Assembly (NCBI GenBank): GCA_027943335.1
Contig: BSBK01000970.1
Location: 857,001-921,000 of the forward strand
Source: Chamaecyparis obtusa
Lineage: Eukaryota; Streptophyta; Pinopsida; Cupressales; Cupressaceae
Length of the DNA: 64,000 nt
Reading direction: 5' to 3'
Made by a program: the position numbers and the translations under genes. The stretch's first letter is position 1; each line of letters opens with the position of its first letter. Positions 34,521 to 44,814 of the stretch are shown one piece after another. The notes below the pieces were generated by a model that worked only from the letters and a program-made list of their open reading frames with translations, was not told the origin of the DNA and did no database searches.

Positions 34521-37500
34521 AAGTTGAGGAATTATCTAATGAACCTGAACATGGTGAAAATTTGATGTTAAGAAGGATCTTGTGGAATGAAGAGCCCGAT
34601 GAGAAACCTATTTTGAGGAAAAGTTTGTTCAGAACAAGATGTAAGATCCCTGACAAATGTTGCAAGGTAATCATTGATAGTGGAAGTTCTAATAATTTGG
34701 CATCTGAAGAGCTGGTTAATAAATTGTAGTTGCAAAGATTGAGACATCCTAAGCCTTACCATATTGCTTGGATCTAGAAGGAGCATAAATTACTTGTAAG
34801 TAAACAATGCCTTGTTAAATTCAAAATTGGGAATTATCATGATAAAGTCTTGTGTGATATTATGTGTATGGATTGTTGTCATATTCTTTTGGGTAGACCT
34901 TGGTAGTATGATAGGAAAGCTTTGCATGATGGTAGATTGAATCAATATACTATTCGGATGGATGGAAAGAAACAAATATTATTTCCTTTAGTAGAGAAGT
35001 TTGATGAAGGTCAATGTAGTATAGTCAGAGTATGCTTGGTTGATGGTAAAAAGTTTGCAAGAGAAATGAAAGAACAAAATGTTTTTTTTTCTTTAATTCC
35101 AAGAAAAATTGAGAAACAAGATGAGTTAGAACATGCACCCAAAGTTAAACCTTTGTTGACTGAATTTTATGACATCATTTCTGATAATGTACCTGATGGT
35201 TTACCACCTATGAGAAGTATAAGTCATTGTATGGATTTGATACCTGGAGCTAGTTTGCCTAATAAATCACCACATATGTTAACACCTGATGAAAAGACTG
35301 AGTTGAATAGACAAGTGCAAGAATTTCTTGAGAGAGATTTTATTAGGGAAAGTTTGAGTCCTTGTTCAGTACCTAGTATGTTAGCACTGAAAAAGAATGG
35401 AGAGTAGAGAATGTGCATTGATTCTAGAGCTATAAACAAGATAACAGTAAACTACAAATTTCCTTTGCGTAGGATGGATGACATAATGGATAGTTTGAGT
35501 GGAGAGAAGTATTTCACAAAGATTGATTTGAAAAGTGGATATCATCAGATTAGGATTAGAGAAGGGGATGAATGGAAAACTTCTTTTAAGACTAATGAAG
35601 GTTTGTATGAATGGTTGGTTATGCCTTTTGGTCTGACTAATACACCTAGTACTTTCATGAGGTTGATGAACGGAGTTTTGAAAAGATTCTTGGGTAAGTT
35701 TGTGATTGTATATCTTGATGACATTTTGATATTTAGTTAGAGTAAGGAAGAACATCTTGAACATATTAGACAAGTATTGCAGAGATTGAAAGAAGAAAGG
35801 TTGTTGATTAATTTGAAGAAATGTTCATTTATGAAAGAAGAGATTGTGGACCTTGGTTTTGTAATTTCAGTTGATGGATTGAAGATGGATCCTAAGAAAG
35901 TGAGAGCTATACTTGATTGGCCTACACCAGAGAATGTTGGATAGGTAAGATCATTTCATGGATTGGAAAGTTTTTATAAGAAGTTTATTAGAAATTTTAG
36001 TTCTATTTTTAATGCTATGACTGAAACTATGAGTGGAGATAAAAAGGATTTCAAATGGACACATGGAGCACAAAAGAGTTTTGAAACATTGAAACAAAGA
36101 ATTGCAGAGTTGCCTACACTTTCTTTGCCTAATTTTAGTAAAGTTTTTCAAGTTGAATGTGATGCTAGTGGTAGTGAAATTGGAGTTGTTTTGAGTCAAG
36201 AAGGAAGACCTGTAGCTTTCTTTAGTGAGAAGCTAAATGATTCTAAGACAAAATATTTAGTTTATGATCAGGAATTCTATGCTATTGTTCAAGCTTTGAA
36301 GAAATGGAGACATTATTCGATGCTTAAAGATTTTTTGTTGTATACTGACCATAAAGATTTGCAGTATTTGGGAAGTCAAAATAAATTGAATCAAAGACAT
36401 ATGAAGTGGGTTGAGTTCTCGCATAATTTTTCCTTTTCTTTGAAACATAAGAGTGGATAGTTGAATAAGGTTGTTGATGCCTTGAGCCGAAGAATACGTT
36501 TGATGACAGAGATGAAAGTTGAGGTACTTGGTTTTGATGATTTGAAGTGTTTGTATGAAAATGACCTTGATTTTGTAGAGCCTTGGAGAGCTTGTAAGGA
36601 TCAGACAGTAAGTGATAAGTGGATTGATTATTTCATTCAAGAAGACATGTTATTTAAAGGAATTCAGTTGTGCATACCTAGAGGATCTATGAGAGAGAAC
36701 ATAATAAAGGAGAAACATAGTGGTGAACTTGTTGGACATTTTGGTATTGATATAAATGTGAATTTGATTTTGGAAAGATACTTTTGGCCATAGATTTATA
36801 GATATGTACAGAGAGCAGTTCGAGGTTGCTAAATTTGTCAAGTGGCAAAAGGAACTAGTCAGAATTTGGGATTGTATACACCTTTTCCTATACCCGATAT
36901 ACCTTGGGAAGATGTGAGTATAGAATTTGTTCTTGGATTGCCTAAAACTCAGAGAGGTAATGGTTCTATTTTGGTAGTGGTTGACATATTTTCAAAGATG
37001 GCTCATTTCATACCTTGTAAGAAGACATCTGATGCATTATATGTAGCTGAATTATTTTTCAAGGAAGTGGTAAGATTTCATGGTTTGCCTAAATCTATTG
37101 TTTTAGATAGAGATACTAAGTTTACCACTTATTTTTGGAGAGAACTTTGGAAAAATATGAATACTGAGTTGAAGTTTAGTTCTACATTTCACCCTCAGAT
37201 GGATGGATAGACTGAAGTTGTAAATAGAAGTTTGGGAAACTTGTTGAGATGTTTAGTTGGAGATAAGCCTGCTAATTGAGATTTAGTTTTGGCACAAGCA
37301 AAATTTGCATATAATAATTATGTGAATAGAAGTACTAAGAGAACACCATTTGAGATTGTTACTAGATTTCATCCTAAGGGAACCACAGAGTTGAGAGATT
37401 TACCTACTGAGACCAGAAGAAGTTCTGAAGCTGAGGATTTTGTAGTATACATGAGAAATTTTCATGATGAAATCAAAAAGAATTTGGAGGACAATAATCT

Positions 37501-37945
37501 AAAATATAAATAGAGAGCAGATAAGAGAAGGAGACATAAATCTTTTGAAGTTGGAGATGAAGTTATGATTCATTTGAAGAAGAATAGATTTACATTTGGT
37601 ACCTACAACAAGCTGAAAATGAAGAAATTTGGACCTTGTAAGATTCTGAAGAAGTTTGACAGTGGAAATGCTTATGAAGTGGAATTACCAAAGGACATGG
37701 ACATATCACCTATATTTAACATTGCTGATATATTTGAGTACTTTGAATCAAATTATGAGACTAAAGATGATCTAGATTATCCTATGAAGAATAAGGACAA
37801 CATTGAGAAGATCTTGAATAGTAGAGTGAGCAAGAGTACAAGAGGAAAAGACTACATGGAATACCTAGCTCAGTGAAAAGATAAGCCAGTTGATGACAAT
37901 TCATGGATTACACAAGCTGAATTGGATCTTTATGATTCAAGTTAG
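34521..37945 (+). pseudogene. Chromovirus pol: protease, RT, RNase H, integrase, chromodomain
   Basis: Same frame as gag. Protease DSG in VIIDSGSSNNLAS (34670) and HILLGRPW before a [36 protein letters not shown] and [10 protein letters not shown] (35710-35740). RNase H: VECDASGSEIGVVLS and YTDHKDLQYL. Integrase zinc domain: HSGELVGHFG with the later Cys pair; core [11 protein letters not shown] (Glu where the first catalytic Asp is usual) and [10 protein letters not shown]. The C-terminal block LNSRVSKSTRGKDYMEYLAQ, a TGA, then KDKPVDDNSWITQAEL is a chromodomain; the TGA replaces a Trp expected there. Thirteen stops between 34727 and 37876, including 34904, 35405, 35738, 35942, 36458, 36791, 37208, 37277 and 37511. 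No frameshift. Confidence 0.93.
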
Positions 37946-37997
37946 AATATGAGTAGTGCCTAATGTGGACATCAATTCTTTATTTACCCTAGGTGTC

Positions 37998-38705
37998 TGA
38001 TGTAGGAGCATCTTGGGTCTTGAGCAATCTTGCATCACCAAAAATATTTTTTGTTTTCCTATACCTGTCTGATGTTTGTTTTGTAGCCATTGCTACTATT
38101 GGTTTCTTGCCTTGCAAAGTTAATGTGGTGTTTTGGACCTATTCTTGAGCATTATTCTAAGAGTGCACCTCCTAATTCATTTGGACCTGGAAGTTATCAC
38201 TATTTTTCTCTGGCATCAATTCACCGCCTGTTTTGCATGAAACATGTGGTATTTCCTCTTGCATGGTTCCGTGTGAGGAAATTGGATCCTGTGAAGTTCA
38301 AGATATGTTCTTGGATAATGTGTGGACCTAAATGTGGCTTCACATCATGTTTTTTTATTTCTTGCTTTAGTTTTGGTTTCTCCTCCTAAGTGGGCCTATA
38401 ATGTAATCAAATTCCTGACTCGCTGACCTGTGGCTTTGCTAGTTATATATTTGGAGCTTAGGCAGTTCTAGTTAGAAGGTGGTAGTAGTAGAAGAGTAGT
38501 AGAAGTAGAAAAGAAGATAATATGTGAGCTGAGACTTTGAATTCATAATTCTCATTGTATAAGGCTGAAACGGGGAAGGCCTCATAGCCACGCATGTCGA
38601 AAGATTTAATTTAATTGCACCAGTGTTGTTACTAGTTTCTTGTCTCATATCCATTGTGTTTTTACTCATTTCATGTGGTTTTTATATTGCTTCTATGTGT
38701 AACTC
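37998..38705 (+). repeat. 3' LTR of the chromovirus, first part
   Basis: Starts TGATGTAGGAGCATCTTGGG. It breaks at AACTC (38701-38705), the TSD of the nested pol-less element, and resumes after 45889. Confidence 0.93.
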
Positions 38706-39327
38706 TGTTGGAAATATTCAAGAATTAACCAAGTTACTGAGAGGGGAGGGGTGAATCAGTAACTTCAAATTTTCTTTCAATATCAGATGTATTAACATAT
38801 AGTTCACTTTATCCTTTTGCATATAGAAAGCATGAAACATAAAAGCATTCACAACAATGACACATAGATTTGGTTACCCAGAAACCTTCCAAAAGAAAGT
38901 AAAACTGGGGTGGGGATGAAACCCACAAAGCTTTAATACTACAGTATAAAGTTGGCCGGTTAAGGCTTACATTGATCACTTCTGATGATCTGCCCTGCTA
39001 GGAGCAATAAGGACTACTAGGTCCACCTTGTTAGAGGTTTTACAAACATACAATGAAGTATGCACTCGATTAAGAGATTTTACAAAGACTGTTAAGTCTA
39101 CCCGGTTAAAGGATTTCAAGTTGATTCACCTGTTAGGATGAAACAATAGATCTCTTACTTTGCAACTGGATTGCTGAATGAGATTCGCTGATGTACTGAT
39201 CACCTTCTATGATGAATTTGTCTCTGCTACTCCTTATGTATAGTAGCCCTTTGTAATTCACTAGTTTCTGCCTTTTTATCTCTTCTTTTTTTTCACATTC
39301 ATACTACTTGGTATTTTTACAACATTG

Positions 39328-39335
39328 TTTATATA
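39328..39335 (-). promoter_or_regulatory. Putative LTR TATA box
   Basis: TATATAAA on the minus strand, also present at the equivalent site 45437-45444 of the other LTR. It is placed mid-LTR, upstream of the pyrimidine-rich 3' part, as expected for a U3 promoter. Confidence 0.55.
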
Positions 39336-39581
39336 CAAGTCTAAACAATTAATTACAATTACAAATTTGGCTTAACAAATAAACATAAGTGCTACTAAGT
39401 CGGCCCAAGTAGGGTTACACAGTTCCTGCAAACTAACTCGGTGACTTTCTGATACTCGGCGTCCACTGCATTACTCAGCATCGTCATGCACTCGGTAGAA
39501 GTGAAGGCACGGTTCATACTAACCACTCGGTAAGTTTCAAACTCGGTAAATACTTGTGACTCGATAGACATAATGTCACTC

Positions 39582-39714
39582 GGTTTACACTGTCCTACTT
39601 GGTTTGCACTGTCCTGCTCAGTTTGCACTGTCCTGCTCGGTTTGCACTGTTCTGCTCAGTTTGCACTGTCCTACTCGGTTTGCACTGTTCTGCTCAGTTT
39701 GCACTATCCTGCTC
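39582..39714. repeat. Seven 19-bp repeats in the LTR (left copy)
   Basis: The unit is (G/A)GTTTGCACTGTCCTGCTC, repeated seven times with point differences, many of them CGG/CAG alternations. It lies in the U3 part of the LTR between its start (39775) and the TATA box. Confidence 0.92.
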
Positions 39715-39775
39715 AGTTTTCACTCAGGATGCAAATAAGTGTTGTCACTAGTGGCAATCCTACTTAATGCCAACA

Positions 39776-40005
39776 ATCTCCCCCTTTGGCATTAGTGACA
39801 AAAACACTTATTGCCCAAAACTTATATACATGAACCATGCTGAGATTTATTTTGATTTTTCAAAATTTGTCTTTGTCATAGGGCTTTATAAATTATCTCC
39901 CCCTTTCAATGCACTAACTTTTTCTTCTATACATATCTCCCCCTTTTTGACGATAATGCCAAAAGTGTATATACAAGTGTTTTACAGGGAGAATCCAAAA
40001 TTTGA
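39776..40005 (-). promoter_or_regulatory. Polypurine tract plus two upstream copies
   Basis: On the minus strand AATGCCAAAGGGGGAGAT abuts the 3' LTR. AAAGGGGGAGATAA (near 39896) and AAAAAGGGGGAGATATG (near 39935) are further copies. Repeated polypurine tracts are a Sirevirus hallmark and tie this pol-less element to that lineage. Confidence 0.8.
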
Positions 40006-41232
40006 TTAAAAAATAGAATGTACCTTCATTATCAGTGCCAGGGTTCTGTCCCAATTTTCTTGCAGAATCTTGCATGTTTGGATTGCAATTTGGACTTCTT
40101 TAGAGAGTGCAATCATGTGATCTACTATTGAGAACTGATTGTCATGAATTAATGTTTTGGAATGTTCAATGTGCTTATACATTGTATTCATGATGGGAAG
40201 GATCATGTTCTGAATGTCTAGCAGTGTGGACCGGATCCTTGTGTCTTCTTTCAGTAGTTTTGACTGCATATTTGATTGGAATGAGATTTTCATGTGATGA
40301 GCAGAGTTTGAACTTGGTTCAAGTTGCAGCTTCTGTATGCTAATCTTCAAATCCTCATCAATTTTATTCATTTTATCCTTGACATCCTTGGTGAATTCGG
40401 CAACATTGCATAGTTTGGCCAAAAGAGAGGTAACATTCGAATAGGAAGATTCAATGTTTGTCAAAACTGAAGATAATTCAACTTGATTAATAGCTATGTG
40501 CTGAGCAATGTGCTCAAGCACTTTATTGTTGAATTTCTTCTCGGCTTTTTCAACTAACTTGTCTATCCCAGATGAATCCTCATTGTACTTATTTAACGCT
40601 TCTGCTAATTGTAACAAAGCATGTTGAGAGGAGTCTACTTTAATACCTAATGCTTCTGACAAAATGTCCTTAGCATCCTTAATGATTTTATATTCCTTGT
40701 CTCTCTCCTCTTTAAGCTTCTTTTGCTTCACTTTCCTTTGGAGGATTTCGCCTATATTTTGCATTTGATCCGCTGATAGATTTGCAAAATCCAATGTTGG
40801 AATCTCTATTTCCTCATCTAGGTCTATATCCTCTACTATATTCTTGCCCAAAAATCTTATACTCGGTTGAGCCTTAGGCTTATCTATACTTAATGCCTTA
40901 GTAGTAGTGATAGTAGACATAGTAGAACTGGCTATAAAGAATGGTATACTGTCTACTGGACAACTTAAAGCTGAAGCATTTACACTTGTAAAATCAAAAA
41001 CTGGAATAGTTACTACTGGAAAACTTGATGAAATAGGAGACTGCAACTCGGTAGAAGAAATGGTAGTTAGTTCTGTTGATGCTATAGGTGATTAGACAAA
41101 TGTTGAAGTTGTCAAAACCATGCTTGAAGATGTCTCCGGGCTAGATGTAGCAACTTTTGTTGGAGAGGTAGGAAGTGATGCAATGACTTCTGCCACTATC
41201 CTCATGGTATCATCTACCTCAGTGGCTTCTTC
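40006..41232 (-). pseudogene. ORF2 continuation: helical C-terminal region
   Basis: The open part 40006-41046 (346 codons from an internal Met) lies in exactly the same frame as the 632-codon ORF2 upstream. Two TAG codons, at 41233-41235 and near 41092, separate them, so I read one protein of about 1040 residues. Visible features: a Ser/Thr-rich start, VEDIDLDEEIEIPTLDFANL, then long heptad-like helices (LQRKVKQKKLKEERDKEY; AEKKFNNKVLEHIAQHIA; VKDKMNKIDEDLKISIQKLQ). No enzyme motif. A related arrangement occurs at 53239-54618. Function unknown; an oligomerising tail is an inference. Confidence 0.65.
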
Positions 41233-43131
41233 CTATTCATCACTGTCATCTTCAATGTCTTTTATTATAACTGATTTAGTACTCGGTTGGTGAAGATGGT
41301 ATATGTTCTTCCATGTGGCATTTGTAGTCTTCACAACCGATTCAATATTGTTAATCAGAATTAAACAAGTATTGAACTTCAGTGTCATCTTATTTTCATT
41401 CTCCTTCAATGCCTTCTTTATTTCATCACTTTTCAAGCTCGGCATTAACTGTTTCAGGGTTTGATCAAATATGTCTTTTACAGTTTGTCTTGCATTGGCC
41501 CATCTCATTTTTATTTGATCTAATAAAGCTCCTAGAATTTGTTGGGCTATTTCATCAGGAGAGTATTTCCACTGTCCCATCTTTTCAATGATAGCATCTT
41601 CAATCTCCTTTTGTTCTATTTCTGATCTTATTTCATATTTTAAAGATTTTATATTACTTACTCCAGATCCTGATCCTTCTCTCAAAAGTTTGATCTTCTC
41701 TTGAAGGGTTAGAGGAGGCTTTTTGAATATTATATCTTTGTCCTTTTTGTCTGCCTTACCCTTTGCACTTCTCCTTGTAAATATGGTAGTGGGAGTCTTA
41801 GGTACCTTGGTGATGAATACCTTTCCTTTCTTCTTTGCAGGTTCTGGTTCCTCTGTTTTCTCATCCTTTTTCTCTTCTTCTTCAATGTCTTCTCCTCTGT
41901 CCTCGGTTAGCATTTGCATTTTGGCTATCCTCTTTTTTCCTTTATTTACTGCCTGTGGAAGCTTTATACTTAATTCAATTCTCACTTTTGCTTCTTCATA
42001 TGTCCCAAAATATGGAGCTTTGGGATCAACAGGCTGATTAAGGAGGGCTTCAATGATATTCTTTGTTTCATCAATGTTTACCTCATAAGGAAGAGGTTTT
42101 ACATGTACAATCCTTGGATTAGCTGCTTGAATGTATACTTTGTCACAGTCCACCATGAAACAAATATCATTCTTATAATCCTCCACCAACTTTTGTGGAA
42201 TCCAGAATCTGTCGTTCATTTTCTCCTTGAAAGACTCAAAATAACTATCCATGATGTTCTCAAAATTTTCACCCATTTCTGAAATACATTCATTTATCTC
42301 ATAAAGAATTGGCACATCCTTTCTCCATACTACTTTTATTTTGGAAGGGAAGAATTTCTGAACATAGAAAAATAAACAGACCAGTAGAGATCCAAACTTA
42401 CATGGATTGTTTTTGGAAGTTTGAATGCTTTCCATGTTCTTGTTAAACTGTTTTAACAATAAATCTGCAAGGTCAAATGATAAATTATTCTTTACCACTT
42501 TGTATGCTAGGTCTATGGCTTCGTAGGGAACACTATTTTGTCGACTTGAACTGTATATTTTATGAGCAATGATGTGTGTTCCAAACTTCAGTTCAGCATT
42601 AGTAATGCTGCTTACTTTCATGCCTCTATCGTCCCACTCGGCTAGGGTTTTCTTCTCTAGCTCCGGCCGACCTAGGGTTTTGGTAGATTTAACTTTGTTT
42701 AACATGGGAAGAATGGTGATTCGGTGAATCATCTTCTTAGTGATCTCTATGGGTTTCTCAAGCCAAATCTTGCCTTCGTGTACACGGATGAGAATGTATC
42801 TAACCCATTTCTCCTGAAAGTTTCGAGGTAAATGTGTAATGTGAACTAATCCCTTGTCTTCCAGATGTTTGTGCTCTAGTTTTAGAATTCCATTCGCACA
42901 CAGTTCCTCACGCACAATATCTAGCTCTAGGTTTCCCATCTCTTGAATTGCATGATTGAAATGATTGCGAATATCGTTAACAAGTAGTACCTTAGGAGGA
43001 ATCTGAGATTGAGCTCCGTTCGGGTCTAGGGCTGCTGCAATTGTGGGCATGAGTTTGAAATCTAGTGCTCTCCATTCCCCTTGGATTATCATTTCTATTC
43101 CTTTCTTCGCTGAAGCACTGGATGATGCCAT
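41233..43131 (-). CDS. ORF2 of the pol-less element, 632 aa, unknown function
   Basis: Open from the ATG at 43131 (MASSSASAKKGIEMIIQGEW) to a TAG at 41233, uninterrupted, which is rare in this window. Residues 1-420 look globular, with PIEITKKMIHRITILPMLN, FGTHIIAHKIYSSSRQNSVP, SFDLADLLLKQFNKNMES, KFGSLLVCLFFYVQKFFPSK and VEDYKNDICFMVD. An acidic/basic linker follows (residues about 430-500, many KK and EE, possible nuclear signals), then a helical part. The 62064-63889 gene matches block by block (for example KYKDSICFMVETD). The domain recalls the 'putative plant transposon protein' family found in plant repeats; that is from memory. It is neither a polymerase nor an obvious envelope (no signal peptide or membrane helix). 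Confidence 0.75.
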   Translation of the reverse strand: MASSSASAKKGIEMIIQGEWRALDFKLMPTIAAALDPNGAQSQIPPKVLLVNDIRNHFNHAIQEMGNLELDIVREELCANGILKLEHKHLEDKGLVHITHLPRNFQEKWVRYILIRVHEGKIWLEKPIEITKKMIHRITILPMLNKVKSTKTLGRPELEKKTLAEWDDRGMKVSSITNAELKFGTHIIAHKIYSSSRQNSVPYEAIDLAYKVVKNNLSFDLADLLLKQFNKNMESIQTSKNNPCKFGSLLVCLFFYVQKFFPSKIKVVWRKDVPILYEINECISEMGENFENIMDSYFESFKEKMNDRFWIPQKLVEDYKNDICFMVDCDKVYIQAANPRIVHVKPLPYEVNIDETKNIIEALLNQPVDPKAPYFGTYEEAKVRIELSIKLPQAVNKGKKRIAKMQMLTEDRGEDIEEEEKKDEKTEEPEPAKKKGKVFITKVPKTPTTIFTRRSAKGKADKKDKDIIFKKPPLTLQEKIKLLREGSGSGVSNIKSLKYEIRSEIEQKEIEDAIIEKMGQWKYSPDEIAQQILGALLDQIKMRWANARQTVKDIFDQTLKQLMPSLKSDEIKKALKENENKMTLKFNTCLILINNIESVVKTTNATWKNIYHLHQPSTKSVIIKDIEDDSDE

Positions 43132-43554
43132 GGTAGCTCACAGAGAATTCTTTTTGCAAAAGTATTTGAATCGCTTGATTGCTCTGGAAATTTTCTGCTC
43201 TCAAAATGCTAAAGTTCGCGGTGAAGAATGAGTTTGATTTCTTGCCTTTTGTTTACAACTCTGTCATTAATGCTTAGTAAAAATTAGGGTATGAATTCCA
43301 ACAGACTATCAACCACTATGAATTAATTGCTCGGTAAAGACTTCACAACTTGGTGAACTTGAGAATTCATATTGCTCTGACCTCGCTCAGTAATCATATT
43401 AGATAGCTCCCGACCTTGCTCAGTGAAAACTGATACCGACCTTCCTGTGATCTTATTGCATCTTGTATGCCGATTTAGATCTTTCTTTTAATTCAGTTCT
43501 GGAACTGCTTGAAATTTGTCTATGAGAATACAGTTCCAGTGCTTTCTTGGGAAT
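43132..43554 (-). other. Inter-ORF spacer with many stops
   Basis: About 420 bp between ORF1 and ORF2, in frame with both but full of stops. It may hold a leader or splice acceptor for ORF2 expression. I see no clear acceptor that I would defend. Confidence 0.5.
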
Positions 43555-44748
43555 TTAGTTTGAGTCAATAGAGCCACCCATTCCATTACTTGGACTGGTT
43601 TGCTCGGTAGATTTAGGAATCCACTGTTGTCTCATCTTTTTCCTGATCTTAGTTGCTTCATTCTTCTTTCCATCTTCAACTTCACTAGCATTCATGCAAT
43701 TTTTGGCTATATGACCAAGTTTAGTGCATTTGAAACATCTTATGGTAGTATCTCTTTTCCTTAGATGATGTTTTATGCAGTTCATGCCAATGTGTCCATA
43801 TTCTCCACAGTAATGACATCTACACCAAGTGTTGTAATCCCATCCAAACATTGCTTTCATAATTTGTTCTACTAGATTGAATGTTTTGGATCTGCACTCG
43901 GATGCCTTGTGACCTTGTTTGTTGCATTTGTGACAATTACCTTTGAATCTTGGTTTTTCCTTGCATTCATTTGCTTTGTGACCATGCTGATTGCAGTTGT
44001 AGCATTTTCCATTGAATTCTTCTTTTTCATTGCTCCAACATTTATTTGAAGTATGTCCTATTTTGCCACAATGATTACAAGTAGGTTTCTGATTCCTTTG
44101 AGTACCTTTCTTAGAAGATTCACCTTCTCCTTTGTATCCAAGTCCTGCTTTTCCTTTTTGCCTATGAAGATTTCAATCATACAGTTGATTTAAGTCTTCT
44201 TGTCTCTTGAGCATTCTTTCATTGATTTGTTTTTTGGTGTTTAGGTCATCCACCAATCTTAGATTGATTTGTTTTTCAGATCTTAGTTCTTCTCTTGTGC
44301 TTTCTATTTCTGATCTTAGAGTCAGAATTTCCTCATTTGTATGGGAGATCTGATCAATTAGGTTTTCTAGCTGAAGGGTTTTATTTTGGACTTCATTGTT
44401 CCTTCCATCTAATTCATCTTTCAACTTGTTTCTTTGTTCTAAGATCTCACAAAATCTTGTTGAGTGTAGTTCTTGTTCTCTTTTTAATTTTCTCACTTCT
44501 TCCTGCAGAGACCCATTCTTTTCTAGGAGTTCTTTGACAGCATTGTTTGCTTCATCTGAGCTATCTGAGGGAAAAAGATCTTCAATCTTTTCTTCAATGT
44601 AATTATGATCATTTATCTGATTTGCAAGTTCCTTCCTTCTTCTTAGGGATTGGGAAAGATGTTCTTTTGCTTCTTTAAGTTTAGCTATGGCCATTTCCAG
44701 ATCTAGCTTTTCATTTTCAATCACCTTGTTCAGTTTGAATACCTCCAT
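43555..44748 (-). pseudogene. ORF1: coiled coil plus five CCHC zinc knuckles (one stop)
   Basis: It sits in the gag position, 65 bp after the PBS. The ATG at 44748 starts MEVFKLNKVIENEKLDLEMA. Residues 1-191 form a long heptad-rich coiled coil (EVRKLKREQELHSTRF, LRSEIESTREELRSEKQINL). A single TGA at 44173 interrupts; the same frame continues with five knuckles of the CX2CX4HX4C type: CNHCGKIGHTSNKC, CYNCNQHGHKANEC, CHKCNKQGHKASEC, CHYCGEYGHIGMNC and CFKCTKLGHIAKNC. The whole frame is about 398 codons. No capsid or UBN2 gag pattern is visible. Nucleic-acid binding and self-association are inferred; it may package the RNA of this pol-less element. Confidence 0.8.
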
Positions 44749-44795
44749 TGTCCTGGATCTTTGCTCAAGCTAGTTAAGCTTTATCTTGAGAACCA

Positions 44796-44814
44796 ATACA
44801 GCTCTGATACCAAT
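44796..44814 (-). promoter_or_regulatory. Primer binding site (initiator tRNA-Met)
   Basis: The minus strand reads ATTGGTATCAGAGCTGTA immediately after the 5' LTR end CCAACA, identical over 13 bases to the site at 55338. Confidence 0.92.

Larger units (their letters stand above)
38706..39775 (-). repeat. 3' LTR of the pol-less element
   Basis: 1070 bp; differs from the right copy by roughly 2-3 percent by eye, nearly all transitions, with no indel. It contains a TATA box (minus-strand TATATAAA at 39328-39335) and a seven-unit 19-bp repeat (39582-39714). Confidence 0.93.

Noticed and set aside
39582..39714. Regular 19-bp repeats as a possible CRISPR-like array
   Set aside because: Units are contiguous with no spacers, inside an LTR of a plant element.
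41723..42037. Plus-strand frames with signal-peptide-like hydrophobic segments
   Set aside because: Antisense shadows of the charged linker of ORF2; the minus-strand frame is long and matches a second copy.
40006..43131. ORF2 as an envelope-like protein, as in some Sireviruses
   Set aside because: No signal peptide, membrane helix or cysteine-rich ectodomain is visible; charged and helical composition suggests an intracellular protein.
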